The position numbers were made by a program, and so were the translations under genes. The notes under the pieces were generated by a model that was given only the letters and a program-made list of their open reading frames with translations, was not told the DNA's origin and did not search any database. A DNA stretch of 37,772 bases from CAYRFF01 sp964436125 (lineage in GTDB: Bacteria > Bacteroidota > Bacteroidia > Chitinophagales > Saprospiraceae), in assembly GCA_964436125.1 (NCBI GenBank), contig CAYTBT010000029.1:1-37772 (forward strand), written 5' to 3'. Every line of letters starts with the position of its first letter. Positions within the stretch are counted from its first letter, which is position 1. Below are positions 8,613 through 15,730 of this stretch, in pieces.

Positions 8613-8768
8613 TTATTTCAGGCGTCTTTCATCCGATACCGTCAATTTCTTTCTACCTTTCTTGCGTCTTCTGGCTAGCACTCTGCGACCATTCTTGGTT
8701 TTCATGCGAGCGCGGAACCCATGTTTATTCTTCCGTTTCCTTCTTGAAGGTTGATAAGTACGTTTCAT
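8613..8768 (-). CDS. rpmH: Ribosomal protein bL34
   Basis: The 51-residue, very basic protein begins MKRTYQPSRRKRKNKHGFRA and continues RMKTKNGRRVLARRR, the diagnostic bL34 sequence. It ends VSDERRLK, giving it a slightly longer tail than the 44-residue E. coli protein, as is normal in Bacteroidota. It is a component of the large ribosomal subunit. It is preceded by a clear minus-strand promoter at 8808-8839 and followed by rnpA with a hairpin between them. Confidence 0.97.
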   Translation of the reverse strand: MKRTYQPSRRKRKNKHGFRARMKTKNGRRVLARRRKKGRKKLTVSDERRLK

Positions 8769-8807
8769 ATTCTTCTATATTTCGCTTTCACTCTGAAAAT
8801 AGGAGTG

Positions 8808-8839
8808 CAAATGTAAATAGACTTTATTTAACTACCAAA
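8808..8839 (-). promoter_or_regulatory. Bacteroidota-type promoter of rpmH-rnpA
   Basis: On the minus strand TTTG (8839-8836), a 20-nt spacer and TACATTTG (8815-8808) match the -33/-7 consensus TTTG/TAnnTTTG. Transcription would start near 8801, about 33 nt before rpmH. The promoter lies in the short gap after rho (stop at 8852), so rpmH-rnpA has its own start even if rho transcripts read through. Confidence 0.75.
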
Positions 8840-8851
8840 TTCTAATGGGAA

Positions 8852-10495
8852 TTACCCATTCATTGACTCGAGAAATTCTTCATTACTCCGCGTAGAGCGC
8901 ATTTGCGCAAGCATAAATTCCATTGCCTCATCCGGCTTCATATCAGCCAGGTGATTGCGCAGGATAACCATGCGCTTCAAGGTGCGTTCATCGAGGAGAA
9001 GATCGTCTCTTCTCGTGCTGGACTTCATCAAGTCGATAGCGGGGAACAAGCGCTTATTGGCCAGTGATCGATCGAGTTGTAGTTCCATATTTCCCGTTCC
9101 TTTAAATTCCTCAAAGATTACCTCATCCATCTTTGAGCCGGTATCGATTAATGCAGTAGCGAGGATAGTCAATGAACCACCGTGTTCAATATTTCTTGCC
9201 GCACCGAAGAATTTCTTTGGTTTGTGGAGTGCATTGGCTTCAACACCACCGGAAAGTACCCTGCCACTCGTCGGAGCAACGGTATTATATGCCCTTGCAA
9301 GTCTGGTGATAGAATCGAGAAGAATGACCACATCGTGACCTGATTCTGTCAATCGCTTGGCTTTTTCAAGGACAATTCCGGCTACGCGGACGTGATTGTC
9401 TGCCGGTTCATCAAATGTGGACGCAATAACCTCTCCTTTCACAGAACGCCTGATGTCAGTTACCTCCTCCGGTCTTTCATCGATAAGTAGAACGAGAAGA
9501 TAGGTTTCAGGATGGTTCTTGGCAAGGGATTCTGCGATGGACTTTAACAAGAAGGTCTTACCTGTCTTGGGCTGTGCAACAATCAATCCACGTTGTCCTT
9601 TACCTATCGGCGTAAACAGATCGATCAGCCTTGCGCTATAATCCTTGCCTGCCGGATGCCATGTTAAATCAAATTTTTCATCCGGGAATAATGGCGTAAG
9701 ATAATCAAATGGAACCCTCTCTCTTATTTGTTTTGGCTCTAGTCCATTGACTAGAGATACACGTAAAAGAGCAAAGTATTTCTCACCATCCTTCGGTGGA
9801 CGGATTGCACCTTGTACCGTATCACCGGTTTTTAAGCCAAACAGTTTTATCTGGCTCGGCGATACATAAATATCATCCGGTGATGATAGATAATTGTAAT
9901 CAGAAGATCGCAAGAAACCGAATCCGTCTTTCATGATTTCTAGGATACCGGTACCTTCAATGACCCCGTCGAGATCCACATCAAACTTTTTCTTGGAAGA
10001 AGATGATGTATTTTTCTGATTGTTGTGGTGCTTGCGCGACTTATCGTCCTTGTTGTCGCTTTGGCTCTGTTTATTATCGTTCCTCTTGTTGCTCTGGTGA
10101 TTCTTGTTATCCTTTTTATTGTCCGTATTGTCATCTTGTTTATTGCCGGATTGCGATGACTTGCTGTCGGAATGAGTCTTATTATTGCTCTTTTGCCTTC
10201 CTTTATTATTGGACTGAGAGGAATCTTGCTTCTTATTGCTTTGATTCTCCTTGGATTTATTTTGATTGTTCTGATTCTGTGAGCGATTTCCTTGAGAACT
10301 TGACGTGTTTTTCCGTTGAGAATTGCTTTTGGACTCTTTCTTATTGTCCCCACCGTTATTCATTGCTTGGTGGTCGAGGATTCTGTAGATTAAATCTTGC
10401 TTATTGAGGCTCTTGTAGGATTTTAGTCCTAGATTTTCGGCTAGTTCCTTTAATTCAGGTACTACCATATCATTCAGTTGCAGAATGTCGTACAT
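8852..10495 (-). CDS. rho: Transcription termination factor Rho with large disordered insertion
   Basis: Rho is a hexameric RNA helicase that ends transcription at unstructured, C-rich RNA. Residues 1-45 are the SAP-like Rho N-domain. Residues of about 46-170 (DNA 9986-10360) are a low-complexity tract dominated by N, K, S, Q and D. The cold-shock RNA-binding domain follows (about 178-250, with GFGFLRS). The ATPase core has Walker A AQPKTGKT (307-314), Walker B VVILLDSITRLARAYN and the Q/R-loop region ending in MELQLDR. All catalytic motifs look intact. Insertions at this place are characteristic of Bacteroidota Rho, and in Bacteroides thetaiotaomicron the disordered region was reported to drive phase separation. 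A similar property here is inference. Confidence 0.97.
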   Translation of the reverse strand: MYDILQLNDMVVPELKELAENLGLKSYKSLNKQDLIYRILDHQAMNNGGDNKKESKSNSQRKNTSSSQGNRSQNQNNQNKSKENQSNKKQDSSQSNNKGRQKSNNKTHSDSKSSQSGNKQDDNTDNKKDNKNHQSNKRNDNKQSQSDNKDDKSRKHHNNQKNTSSSSKKKFDVDLDGVIEGTGILEIMKDGFGFLRSSDYNYLSSPDDIYVSPSQIKLFGLKTGDTVQGAIRPPKDGEKYFALLRVSLVNGLEPKQIRERVPFDYLTPLFPDEKFDLTWHPAGKDYSARLIDLFTPIGKGQRGLIVAQPKTGKTFLLKSIAESLAKNHPETYLLVLLIDERPEEVTDIRRSVKGEVIASTFDEPADNHVRVAGIVLEKAKRLTESGHDVVILLDSITRLARAYNTVAPTSGRVLSGGVEANALHKPKKFFGAARNIEHGGSLTILATALIDTGSKMDEVIFEEFKGTGNMELQLDRSLANKRLFPAIDLMKSSTRRDDLLLDERTLKRMVILRNHLADMKPDEAMEFMLAQMRSTRSNEEFLESMNG

Positions 10496-10861
10496 TTAAT
10501 ATGTTTTTTAGTTAAAATAAATTGACTTGTCAAATAGAATAAATGAGGGGCAAACAAAACATTCGATTATCAGGTGAAAAATCAAGAATTCGTTTTATAG
10601 AAATTGAATGTAGTGAATGCCTGAAGTAATTATATCAGGGGGAGTCTGATTTAATAAAAAGAACTTTCTTCGATACTTTACGTGTTAGTCCCACTGATAT
10701 CGATGGCAAAGATATGTCGGATAATATTTTCTACCAAGAAAAGCCGGATATTTTTTCACTGAAGAGGGAATTTTCTGAGATTCTGCCTTCAGGAATGCCT
10801 GAATTGTAGGATGAAATAGTACCTTTGACTGATATAATCGGTAAAAGTTAATATAATTATA
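10496..10861. other. Divergent rho/serS intergenic region
   Basis: These 366 bp separate rho (-) from serS (+). A serS-proximal -7 box is visible (10820-10827), but no convincing rho promoter. A plus-strand frame stays open from 10630 to 10809 and contains a possible 31-codon ORF (ATG 10714, MSDNIFYQEKPDIFSLKREF). It has no recognised homologue and no start signal, and may be chance or a relic. Confidence 0.4.
10820..10827 (+). promoter_or_regulatory. -7 box (TACCTTTG) of serS
   Basis: TACCTTTG is identical to the boxes before the purF-like and moxR genes. Transcription would start near 10834, leaving a leader of about 28 nt before the serS ATG. The -33 element is not obvious. Confidence 0.55.
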
Positions 10862-12139
10862 ATGCTAGAAATCAATCGAATTCTCAAGGATACTGAAAAT
10901 GTCAAGGAAGGTTTGAAAAAACGGATGTGGACCGATGAAGATCTCCGGATTATTGATAGAGTAATCGAGCAAGAGCAGGAGAAGAAGCAGGTTCAACAAG
11001 AAATGGAAGCCGTACAAGCTGAATCCAATAAGATATCCAAGCAGATAGGGGCACTTTATCGTGAAGGTAAAGGCGATGAAGCAGAGGCTTTAAAAGCACA
11101 GGTTTCCGGGATGAAAGTCGCAAAAAAAGAGCTTGAAGAGAAATTTAAGCAAGCTGAGTCAGATCTGACCGATTTATTATTGAGAATACCCAATGTCCCA
11201 CACTCATCAGTAGTGAAAGGTGCCGGTGAAGAGGAAAATGAAGTTTATAAAAAACATGAAGGCGAGATGCCGCATTTGCCGGAAGGCGCATTGCCACACT
11301 GGGAACTCGCCAAGAAATACAAGCTATTTGACCTTGAAATCGGTGCAGAAATAGGAGGTTCCGGTTTCCCTTTATTTTATGGACAAGGCGCGCGATTGCA
11401 ACGAGCACTGGTACAGTATTTTCTCGATAAAGGGCGCGATATCGGATTTCTGGAAGTGCAGCCACCATTGCTCGTGAAGCCGGAAATAGCGCGTGGTACC
11501 GGCCAACTGCCCGACAAGGATAAACAGATGTACTACGTACAAGATGATGAATTGTACCTTATCCCGACGGCGGAGGTTCCCTTGACCAATATGTATCGAG
11601 AGCGCATTATTGAGGAGGAAGAATTGCCGGTTAAATTGATGGGATATACGCCGTGCTTCCGCCGTGAAGCGGGCTCTTATGGTGCACATGTGAAAGGCTT
11701 GAACCGCGTCCATCAATTTGATAAGGTGGAGATTGTTATGATAGCTCATCCCGAGAAATCTTATAAAATTCTCGATTATATGTGCGATCATGTATCTTTC
11801 TTGCTCGATAGCCTTGGCCTGCCATACCGCGTTCTGCGATTATGTGGTGGCGATACGGGATTTACATCAGCGCTTACTTATGACTTTGAAGTATATTCGC
11901 TTGCGCAAAAGAGATGGCTGGAAGTCAGTTCAGTTTCCAACTTCGAGACTTATCAAAGTAATCGAATGAATATGCGATACAGGAACCAAAATGGAACTGC
12001 GCTCGTTCATACATTGAATGGAAGTGCACTGGCTCTTCCGCGGATATTCGCTGCTATTGTTGAACAATATCAGACTGAAGATGGTATAAGAGTTCCTGAG
12101 GTATTGCAGAAATACACCGGATGGAACTTGATTAAGTAA
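10862..12139 (+). CDS. serS: Seryl-tRNA synthetase
   Basis: SerS charges tRNA-Ser (and tRNA-Sec) with serine in the cytoplasm. The N-terminal long coiled-coil arm that grips the tRNA variable loop is evident (about 30-105, rich in E, K, Q and A). The class II catalytic core follows, with the TAEVPLTN serine-site motif, motif 2 PCFRREAGSYGAHVKGLNRV and motif 3 HTLNGSALALPRIFAAIVE. The length of 425 residues is typical. It is followed after 17 bp by the zinc peptidase gene, so the two probably form one transcript. Confidence 0.97.
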   Translation: MLEINRILKDTENVKEGLKKRMWTDEDLRIIDRVIEQEQEKKQVQQEMEAVQAESNKISKQIGALYREGKGDEAEALKAQVSGMKVAKKELEEKFKQAESDLTDLLLRIPNVPHSSVVKGAGEEENEVYKKHEGEMPHLPEGALPHWELAKKYKLFDLEIGAEIGGSGFPLFYGQGARLQRALVQYFLDKGRDIGFLEVQPPLLVKPEIARGTGQLPDKDKQMYYVQDDELYLIPTAEVPLTNMYRERIIEEEELPVKLMGYTPCFRREAGSYGAHVKGLNRVHQFDKVEIVMIAHPEKSYKILDYMCDHVSFLLDSLGLPYRVLRLCGGDTGFTSALTYDFEVYSLAQKRWLEVSSVSNFETYQSNRMNMRYRNQNGTALVHTLNGSALALPRIFAAIVEQYQTEDGIRVPEVLQKYTGWNLIK

Positions 12140-12156
12140 TAAATAAAGTGTAACTC

Positions 12157-12855
12157 ATGTTTGGAGGCTATTTTGGCTATATTTTAATAGGTATCGTCTT
12201 TGCCCTTATAGGTGCATACGTACAGAACAAACTTAAATCCAAGTTTAAGAAATACAGTAAAATCGGATTGACCAGTGGGATGAGTGGTGCAGAAGTCGCA
12301 CGTGCTATGCTGGACCATTATGGTATCCACGATGTGGAGATTAAACAGGCCAAAGGCTTTCTGTCCGACCACTATAATCCGAGAGATAAGACGGTTAATT
12401 TATCACCTGCTGTATATCAAGGAAGATCGATTTCTTCAGCCGCCGTTGCAGCACATGAATGCGGACACGCAGTACAACACGATACCGCATATAGGTGGCT
12501 GACATTGCGATCGACAATTGTTCCTATTGTAAGCTTTGCATCTAGGGCACAGCAATGGCTGTTGATGCTCGCATTATTTGGCATGGGAGCCGGTATGCAG
12601 GCTGGAAGTACGATATTGTTGATTACGATTATTGCATTTGCCGTGACAACGGTATTTTCCATAATAACCTTACCGGTGGAATTTGATGCATCCAATCGGG
12701 CTTTGGCATGGCTTGAGAGCTCCAATGTTACTCAAGGTAAAGAACTTGAAGGTGCCAAGGATGCCTTGTGGTGGGCAGCAATGACTTATGTCGTGGCAGC
12801 ATTATCATCATTCGTTATGGTATTGTGGCTCGTATTGCGATACACAAGTGATTAA
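12157..12855 (+). CDS. Membrane zinc metallopeptidase, YugP-like (Zn_peptidase_2)
   Basis: The 232-residue protein has an N-terminal membrane segment (GYILIGIVFALIGAYV), a central cytosolic or membrane-adjacent peptidase part and further hydrophobic segments at about 120-170 and 205-228. The zinc site is AAHECGHAVQH (His100, Glu101, His104), and LPVEFDASNRAL carries the probable third ligand Glu175. SGAEVARAMLD near residue 45 is also a family hallmark. Substrates of the YugP family are unknown. It is likely cotranscribed with serS and followed by a hairpin. Confidence 0.85.
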   Translation: MFGGYFGYILIGIVFALIGAYVQNKLKSKFKKYSKIGLTSGMSGAEVARAMLDHYGIHDVEIKQAKGFLSDHYNPRDKTVNLSPAVYQGRSISSAAVAAHECGHAVQHDTAYRWLTLRSTIVPIVSFASRAQQWLLMLALFGMGAGMQAGSTILLITIIAFAVTTVFSIITLPVEFDASNRALAWLESSNVTQGKELEGAKDALWWAAMTYVVAALSSFVMVLWLVLRYTSD

Positions 12856-12866
12856 TGTTCTTGATA

Positions 12867-12902
12867 AAAATAGGCACAATATGTGCTTTATATCCCTATT
12901 TT
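12867..12902 (+). terminator. Probable terminator after the zinc peptidase gene
   Basis: GCACA-ATA-TGTGC (12874-12886) forms a small perfect hairpin, nested in a longer AAAATAG/CTATTTT pairing (12867-12873 and 12896-12902). The downstream sequence is T-rich but interrupted, so termination is plausible rather than certain. Confidence 0.45.
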
Positions 12903-12951
12903 AATTATCATTGTAGGCTGAAACCAAGATGTAAACTTAAAAGGTTGTCCT

Positions 12952-13518
12952 ATGGATCAAGATGAAATGATTAAGCTTATTAATAAAGCAGAAAAAGAAA
13001 TGGATGCTTCCATTGAGCATCTCGCATCAGAATTAAAACAGTTGAGAACAGGAAAAGCTTCAACTGCAATGGTGGATAGTGTGAAAGTGAGTTATTACGG
13101 TTCCCTTACTCCATTACAGCAAGTTGCCAATGTCTCAACTCTCGATTCCAAGACGCTCGTGATTCAACCTTGGGATAAAAATATTATTGACGATATTGAA
13201 AAAGCAATATTTGAAGCCAATCTCGGTTTGACTCCTCAGAATGATGGCGAGGTTATTCACATTAATATTCCGCCTTTGACTGAAGATCGACGAAAAGATC
13301 TTGTGAAACACGTAAAATCCCTCGGTGAAGATACCAAGGTGAGCTTGCGCAACGCCCGGCATAAGGCGATGGAAGCTATTAAAAAAGCCAAAGCAGATGG
13401 CCTGCCGGAAGACAATGCCAAGTCGCAGACAGAATATGTCGATAAAACAACCAAGAACTTTTCCGCTCGCGTAGATTCCATTATTTCTGCCAAGGAAGAG
13501 CAGTTGATGAATATATAA
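12952..13518 (+). CDS. frr: Ribosome recycling factor
   Basis: RRF splits post-termination ribosomes together with EF-G. The 188-residue product has the full family pattern: the amphipathic N-terminal helix (EKEMDASIEHLASELKQLRT) leading into GKAS, then VKVSYYGSLTPLQQVANVS, TLVIQPWDK, GLTPQNDGEVIHINIPPLTE and the C-terminal helix RRKDLVKHVKSLGEDTKVSL with RNARHKAMEAIKKAK. pyrH, often next to frr, is not present in this window; the upstream neighbour is the zinc peptidase. The stop codon marks the start of the repeat island. Confidence 0.97.
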   Translation: MDQDEMIKLINKAEKEMDASIEHLASELKQLRTGKASTAMVDSVKVSYYGSLTPLQQVANVSTLDSKTLVIQPWDKNIIDDIEKAIFEANLGLTPQNDGEVIHINIPPLTEDRRKDLVKHVKSLGEDTKVSLRNARHKAMEAIKKAKADGLPEDNAKSQTEYVDKTTKNFSARVDSIISAKEEQLMNI

Positions 13519-13600
13519 GTATTTACCTCTTTTCTCTCTGATGTTTATCTCGTGATTGGCCGCGGCAACTCGTAATTGTAAGTAGGCGACTTCGTCGCAG

Positions 13601-13698
13601 GCGTAAGGCATAAGTCGTAAGGCGTAAGTCGTAAGTCGTAAGTCGTAAGGCGTAAGGCGTAAGGCGTAAGTCGTAAGTCGTAAGGCGTAAGGCGTAAG
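13601..13698. repeat. 14-copy heptamer tandem repeat (K-CGTAAG)
   Basis: Fourteen consecutive 7-bp units have the form [G/T]CGTAAG, with one A-for-G change (GCATAAG, unit 2). The first base of the units runs G G T G T T T G G G T T G G, so two unit types are interspersed. There are no spacers, so this is not a CRISPR. Slippage during replication should make the copy number variable. Confidence 0.95.
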
Positions 13699-13776
13699 TC
13701 AGGGCAGCCATTGGCTGTTGGAGATTAGCCCCTGGCTGACTACGCAATGTGATTTCCTTAGGTGCTTTTATTGCAA

Positions 13777-13836
13777 AGTCGTAAAGGCGTAAAGTTGAAG
13801 AGTTGAAGAGTTGAAAGTTGAAAGTTGAAAGTTGAA
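13777..13836. repeat. Octamer-to-heptamer tandem repeat (AGTTGAA)
   Basis: Successive units are AGTCGTAA, AGGCGTAA, AGTTGAAG, AGTTGAAG, then four copies of AGTTGAA. The first two units resemble the upstream CGTAAG array, so the tract appears to link the two repeat types. Confidence 0.9.
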
Positions 13837-13904
13837 AATTTCGTGACTCGTAACTGGTGGCGGCTTCGCCGGAGTAGCAAGTGGTAAATGATGAAAGCAC
13901 GTAG

Positions 13905-13948
13905 GTTCGCACGGCGGTTCCCGAGCGGCGTCGAAGGGCGGTGCGAAC
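13905..13948. repeat. Inverted repeat enclosing a CCGAGCG-CGTCGAAGG motif
   Basis: GTTCGCAC (13905-13912) and GTGCGAAC (13941-13948) are perfect 8-bp arms around 28 nt containing CCCGAGCGGCGTCGAAGGG. From memory, similar GAGCGnnGTCGAAGG words occur in dispersed intergenic repeats of many bacteria. Local composition is GC-richer than the surrounding genes. Confidence 0.65.
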
Positions 13949-14054
13949 ATTTAAACAATTTAACCAAAATCAATGGATGAGAGATAGAAGGCGAGCGGGC
14001 GGTGAGGCGCGAGGGCGATGTGGCGATTGTGCTGCGCACGCTTAAGTTGTTTGT

Positions 14055-14074
14055 GGGCTTGTCAGGGCTTGTCA
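14055..14074. repeat. Tandem 10-bp duplication GGGCTTGTCA
   Basis: Two exact, adjacent copies of GGGCTTGTCA. It is a minor feature inside the repeat island. Confidence 0.7.
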
Positions 14075-14236
14075 ATAATTTTGTTTATTTAACCCTTAGC
14101 TTCACAATCCCATGCTCGCTACGCTCGCTCAAGGCTTCCTTCTACGGCGGACACGTATGAATCTAAGGTTTTAACGAAGGATTCATAAGCCTATGAATTT
14201 TGTCTTGATGAAAGGAAAGACAAAAGAACGGATTCG

Positions 14237-14294
14237 TTCACCCCGTGAAATCATCACGTAGTGATGGCATCAAAGATGCATTTCACAGGGTGAA
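14237..14294. repeat. Modular palindrome: GTGAAAT, two hairpins, ATTTCAC
   Basis: The outer arms TTCACCC-C-GTGAAAT (14237-14251) and ATTTCAC-A-GGGTGAA (14280-14294) pair over 15 positions with one mismatch. Between them, with no unpaired bases at the junction, sit CATCAC-gta-GTGATG (14252-14266) and GCATC-aaa-GATGC (14267-14279). Single-stranded DNA or RNA would fold into a compact three-way junction. It is homologous to the degenerate copy at 406-445. Confidence 0.88.
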
Positions 14295-14329
14295 GCCGTC
14301 ATAAGGCGTGAGTAGGCGGCTACGTGTTC

Positions 14330-14422
14330 TCGGTACGACCGAAGGTCGTATTCCACACGGCAAGCCAGGTGGGATGCCGAGCATCGGCACGACCGAAGGT
14401 CGTATTCCACACGGCGAGCCGG
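14330..14422. repeat. 54-bp repeat with GAA-loop hairpin
   Basis: A 27-bp block beginning ACGACC-GAA-GGTCGT and continuing ATTCCACACGGC occurs at 14335-14361 and again, identical, at 14389-14415 (period 54). Between the copies is GCCGA-gca-TCGGC (14376-14388). ATTCCACACGG resembles the ATTTCACxGGG part of the neighbouring palindromes, suggesting a related family. Confidence 0.85.
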
Positions 14423-14466
14423 GACTTCATCCGGTCATCTAGAATTTTTTTGTTCTTTTTTATCTT

Positions 14467-14511
14467 CCCGTGAAATGTCTCCGCCAAAACCGAAGGTTTT
14501 ATTTCACAGGG
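14467..14511. repeat. Second modular palindrome (GTGAAAT ... AAAACC-GAA-GGTTTT-ATTTCAC)
   Basis: CCC-GTGAAAT (14467-14476) pairs with ATTTCAC-A-GGG (14501-14511). Inside, AAAACC-GAA-GGTTTT (14486-14500) directly abuts the right arm, as in the element at 14237-14294, but the first inner hairpin is replaced by unpaired GTCTCCGCC. Confidence 0.8.
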
Positions 14512-14640
14512 TAAATGAAAAAAGGACAAGAGAAAAAACAAGAAGAAAAGGAGGACGCCTGATATTGTATTTACTCAATCGGCACAAATTTTATGAACAA
14601 TGTAAAGAGGAAGATATTTTTATCATGGAGATAACAATAT

Positions 14641-14670
14641 ATTGAGATGTATTAAATATTTCTACCTTTG
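14641..14670 (+). promoter_or_regulatory. Promoter of the moxR gene
   Basis: ATTG (14641-14644), an 18-nt spacer and TACCTTTG (14663-14670) fit the -33/-7 pattern of the Bacteroidota main sigma factor. Transcription would start near 14677, about 29 nt before the ATG. It separates the coding region from the repeat island. Confidence 0.7.
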
Positions 14671-14705
14671 CGGGCGTTGAACCCTTGATAAAAGAATGAA
14701 TTACT

Positions 14706-15674
14706 ATGGCAGAGAAATATAAATCGGACAGAGAAGCAGTAGATGCCCTTGCACAGGCTTACGAAAACATGTGCAATGAGATAGGAAAGGTCATTATCGG
14801 CCAGGAAGATATTGTTACTGCAGTATTAATCAGCCTGTTTTCCAATGGACATAGCCTTCTCGTCGGAGTACCCGGACTTGCTAAGACACTTTTAATCAGT
14901 ACTATTTCCGAGGTGCTTGAACTGGAATTTAACCGGATTCAGTTTACGCCGGATTTAATGCCTTCCGATATTACGGGATCTGAGATTCTTGGGGATGACA
15001 GGAAATTCCATTTTAATAAAGGCCCGCTCTTTTCCAATATTGTTCTTGCAGATGAGATAAACCGTACGCCACCGAAGACACAATCGGCATTACTTGAAGC
15101 GATGCAAGAAAGAAATGTTACTTTTGCAGGGCATAATTATCCGCTGCCAAATCCATTTTTTGTGCTCGCAACACAGAACCCTATTGAACAAGAAGGTACA
15201 TATCCATTGCCTGAAGCACAGCTTGATAGGTTTATGTTTAATATTAAGCTGGACTATCCATCATTTGCCGAAGAAATTGAAGTGGTGAGGAGTACTACAG
15301 GTGTTAAGGACATTCAATTGGACAATATCCTGGGGAAAGAGGATATTCTTTACTTCCAGCAGATAGTGAGAAAAATCCCTATCTCCGATAATGTCCTTGA
15401 GTATTGTGTTAAACTTGCAGCAAGTACTAGACCGGGCGGTGAACTAGCCCATGACCGGGTGAATCAATATATTTCATGGGGAGCCGGTCCACGTGCCTCT
15501 CAATACCTCGTTATCGGTGCTAAGTGTTACGCCGCTATTCATGGAAAATATTCTCCGGATATCTCCGATGTACAAGCTATTGCAGCTTATGTTCTAGGGC
15601 ATAGGATTGTACGGAATTATAAAGCAGAAGCTGAAGGCATTAAGGAGGAAGATATTATTGTTGACCTGTTTTAA
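14706..15674 (+). CDS. MoxR-family AAA+ ATPase
   Basis: MoxR ATPases are chaperone-like AAA+ proteins that usually help VWA/DUF58 partner proteins assemble or mature. The Walker A motif GVPGLAKT (54-61), Walker B VLADEINRTPPKTQSALLEA (Asp116-Glu117), sensor 1 ATQNPIEQEGTYPLPEAQLD and the C-terminal lid are all present, and 322 residues is normal. It has its own promoter. The expected DUF58 and VWA partners are not adjacent: the next gene points the other way, so this is an isolated moxR or its partners are elsewhere. Confidence 0.92.
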   Translation: MAEKYKSDREAVDALAQAYENMCNEIGKVIIGQEDIVTAVLISLFSNGHSLLVGVPGLAKTLLISTISEVLELEFNRIQFTPDLMPSDITGSEILGDDRKFHFNKGPLFSNIVLADEINRTPPKTQSALLEAMQERNVTFAGHNYPLPNPFFVLATQNPIEQEGTYPLPEAQLDRFMFNIKLDYPSFAEEIEVVRSTTGVKDIQLDNILGKEDILYFQQIVRKIPISDNVLEYCVKLAASTRPGGELAHDRVNQYISWGAGPRASQYLVIGAKCYAAIHGKYSPDISDVQAIAAYVLGHRIVRNYKAEAEGIKEEDIIVDLF

Positions 15675-15730
15675 AGCACATCCTGGAATGCCTGGTAAGA
15701 TAGGATAAATTATTCTGTGAAATATGCATA

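Larger units (their letters stand above)
13519..14640. other. Non-coding repeat island
   Basis: About 1.1 kb between frr and the moxR promoter contains no credible gene. It holds, in order, heptamer tandem repeats, an octamer/heptamer tract, a large inverted repeat, a 10-bp tandem duplication, two GTGAAAT/ATTTCAC palindromes and a 54-bp repeat. Several hairpins share a TTC or GAA triloop, for example GCGAC-TTC-GTCGC (13586-13598) and CGGC-TTC-GCCG (13861-13871). Minus-strand frames here translate to simple repeats and are artefacts. Confidence 0.8.

Noticed and set aside
9940..10407. Frames of 134-137 codons on both strands overlapping rho
   Set aside because: By-products of the low-complexity codons encoding the Rho insertion.
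13601..13836. CRISPR array
   Set aside because: Units are 7-8 bp and directly adjacent, with no unique spacers and no cas genes in the window.
13523..14075. Minus-strand frames of 60-129 codons
   Set aside because: Translations are periodic (for example repeated LRLTTYD) because they read the tandem repeats; no real protein.
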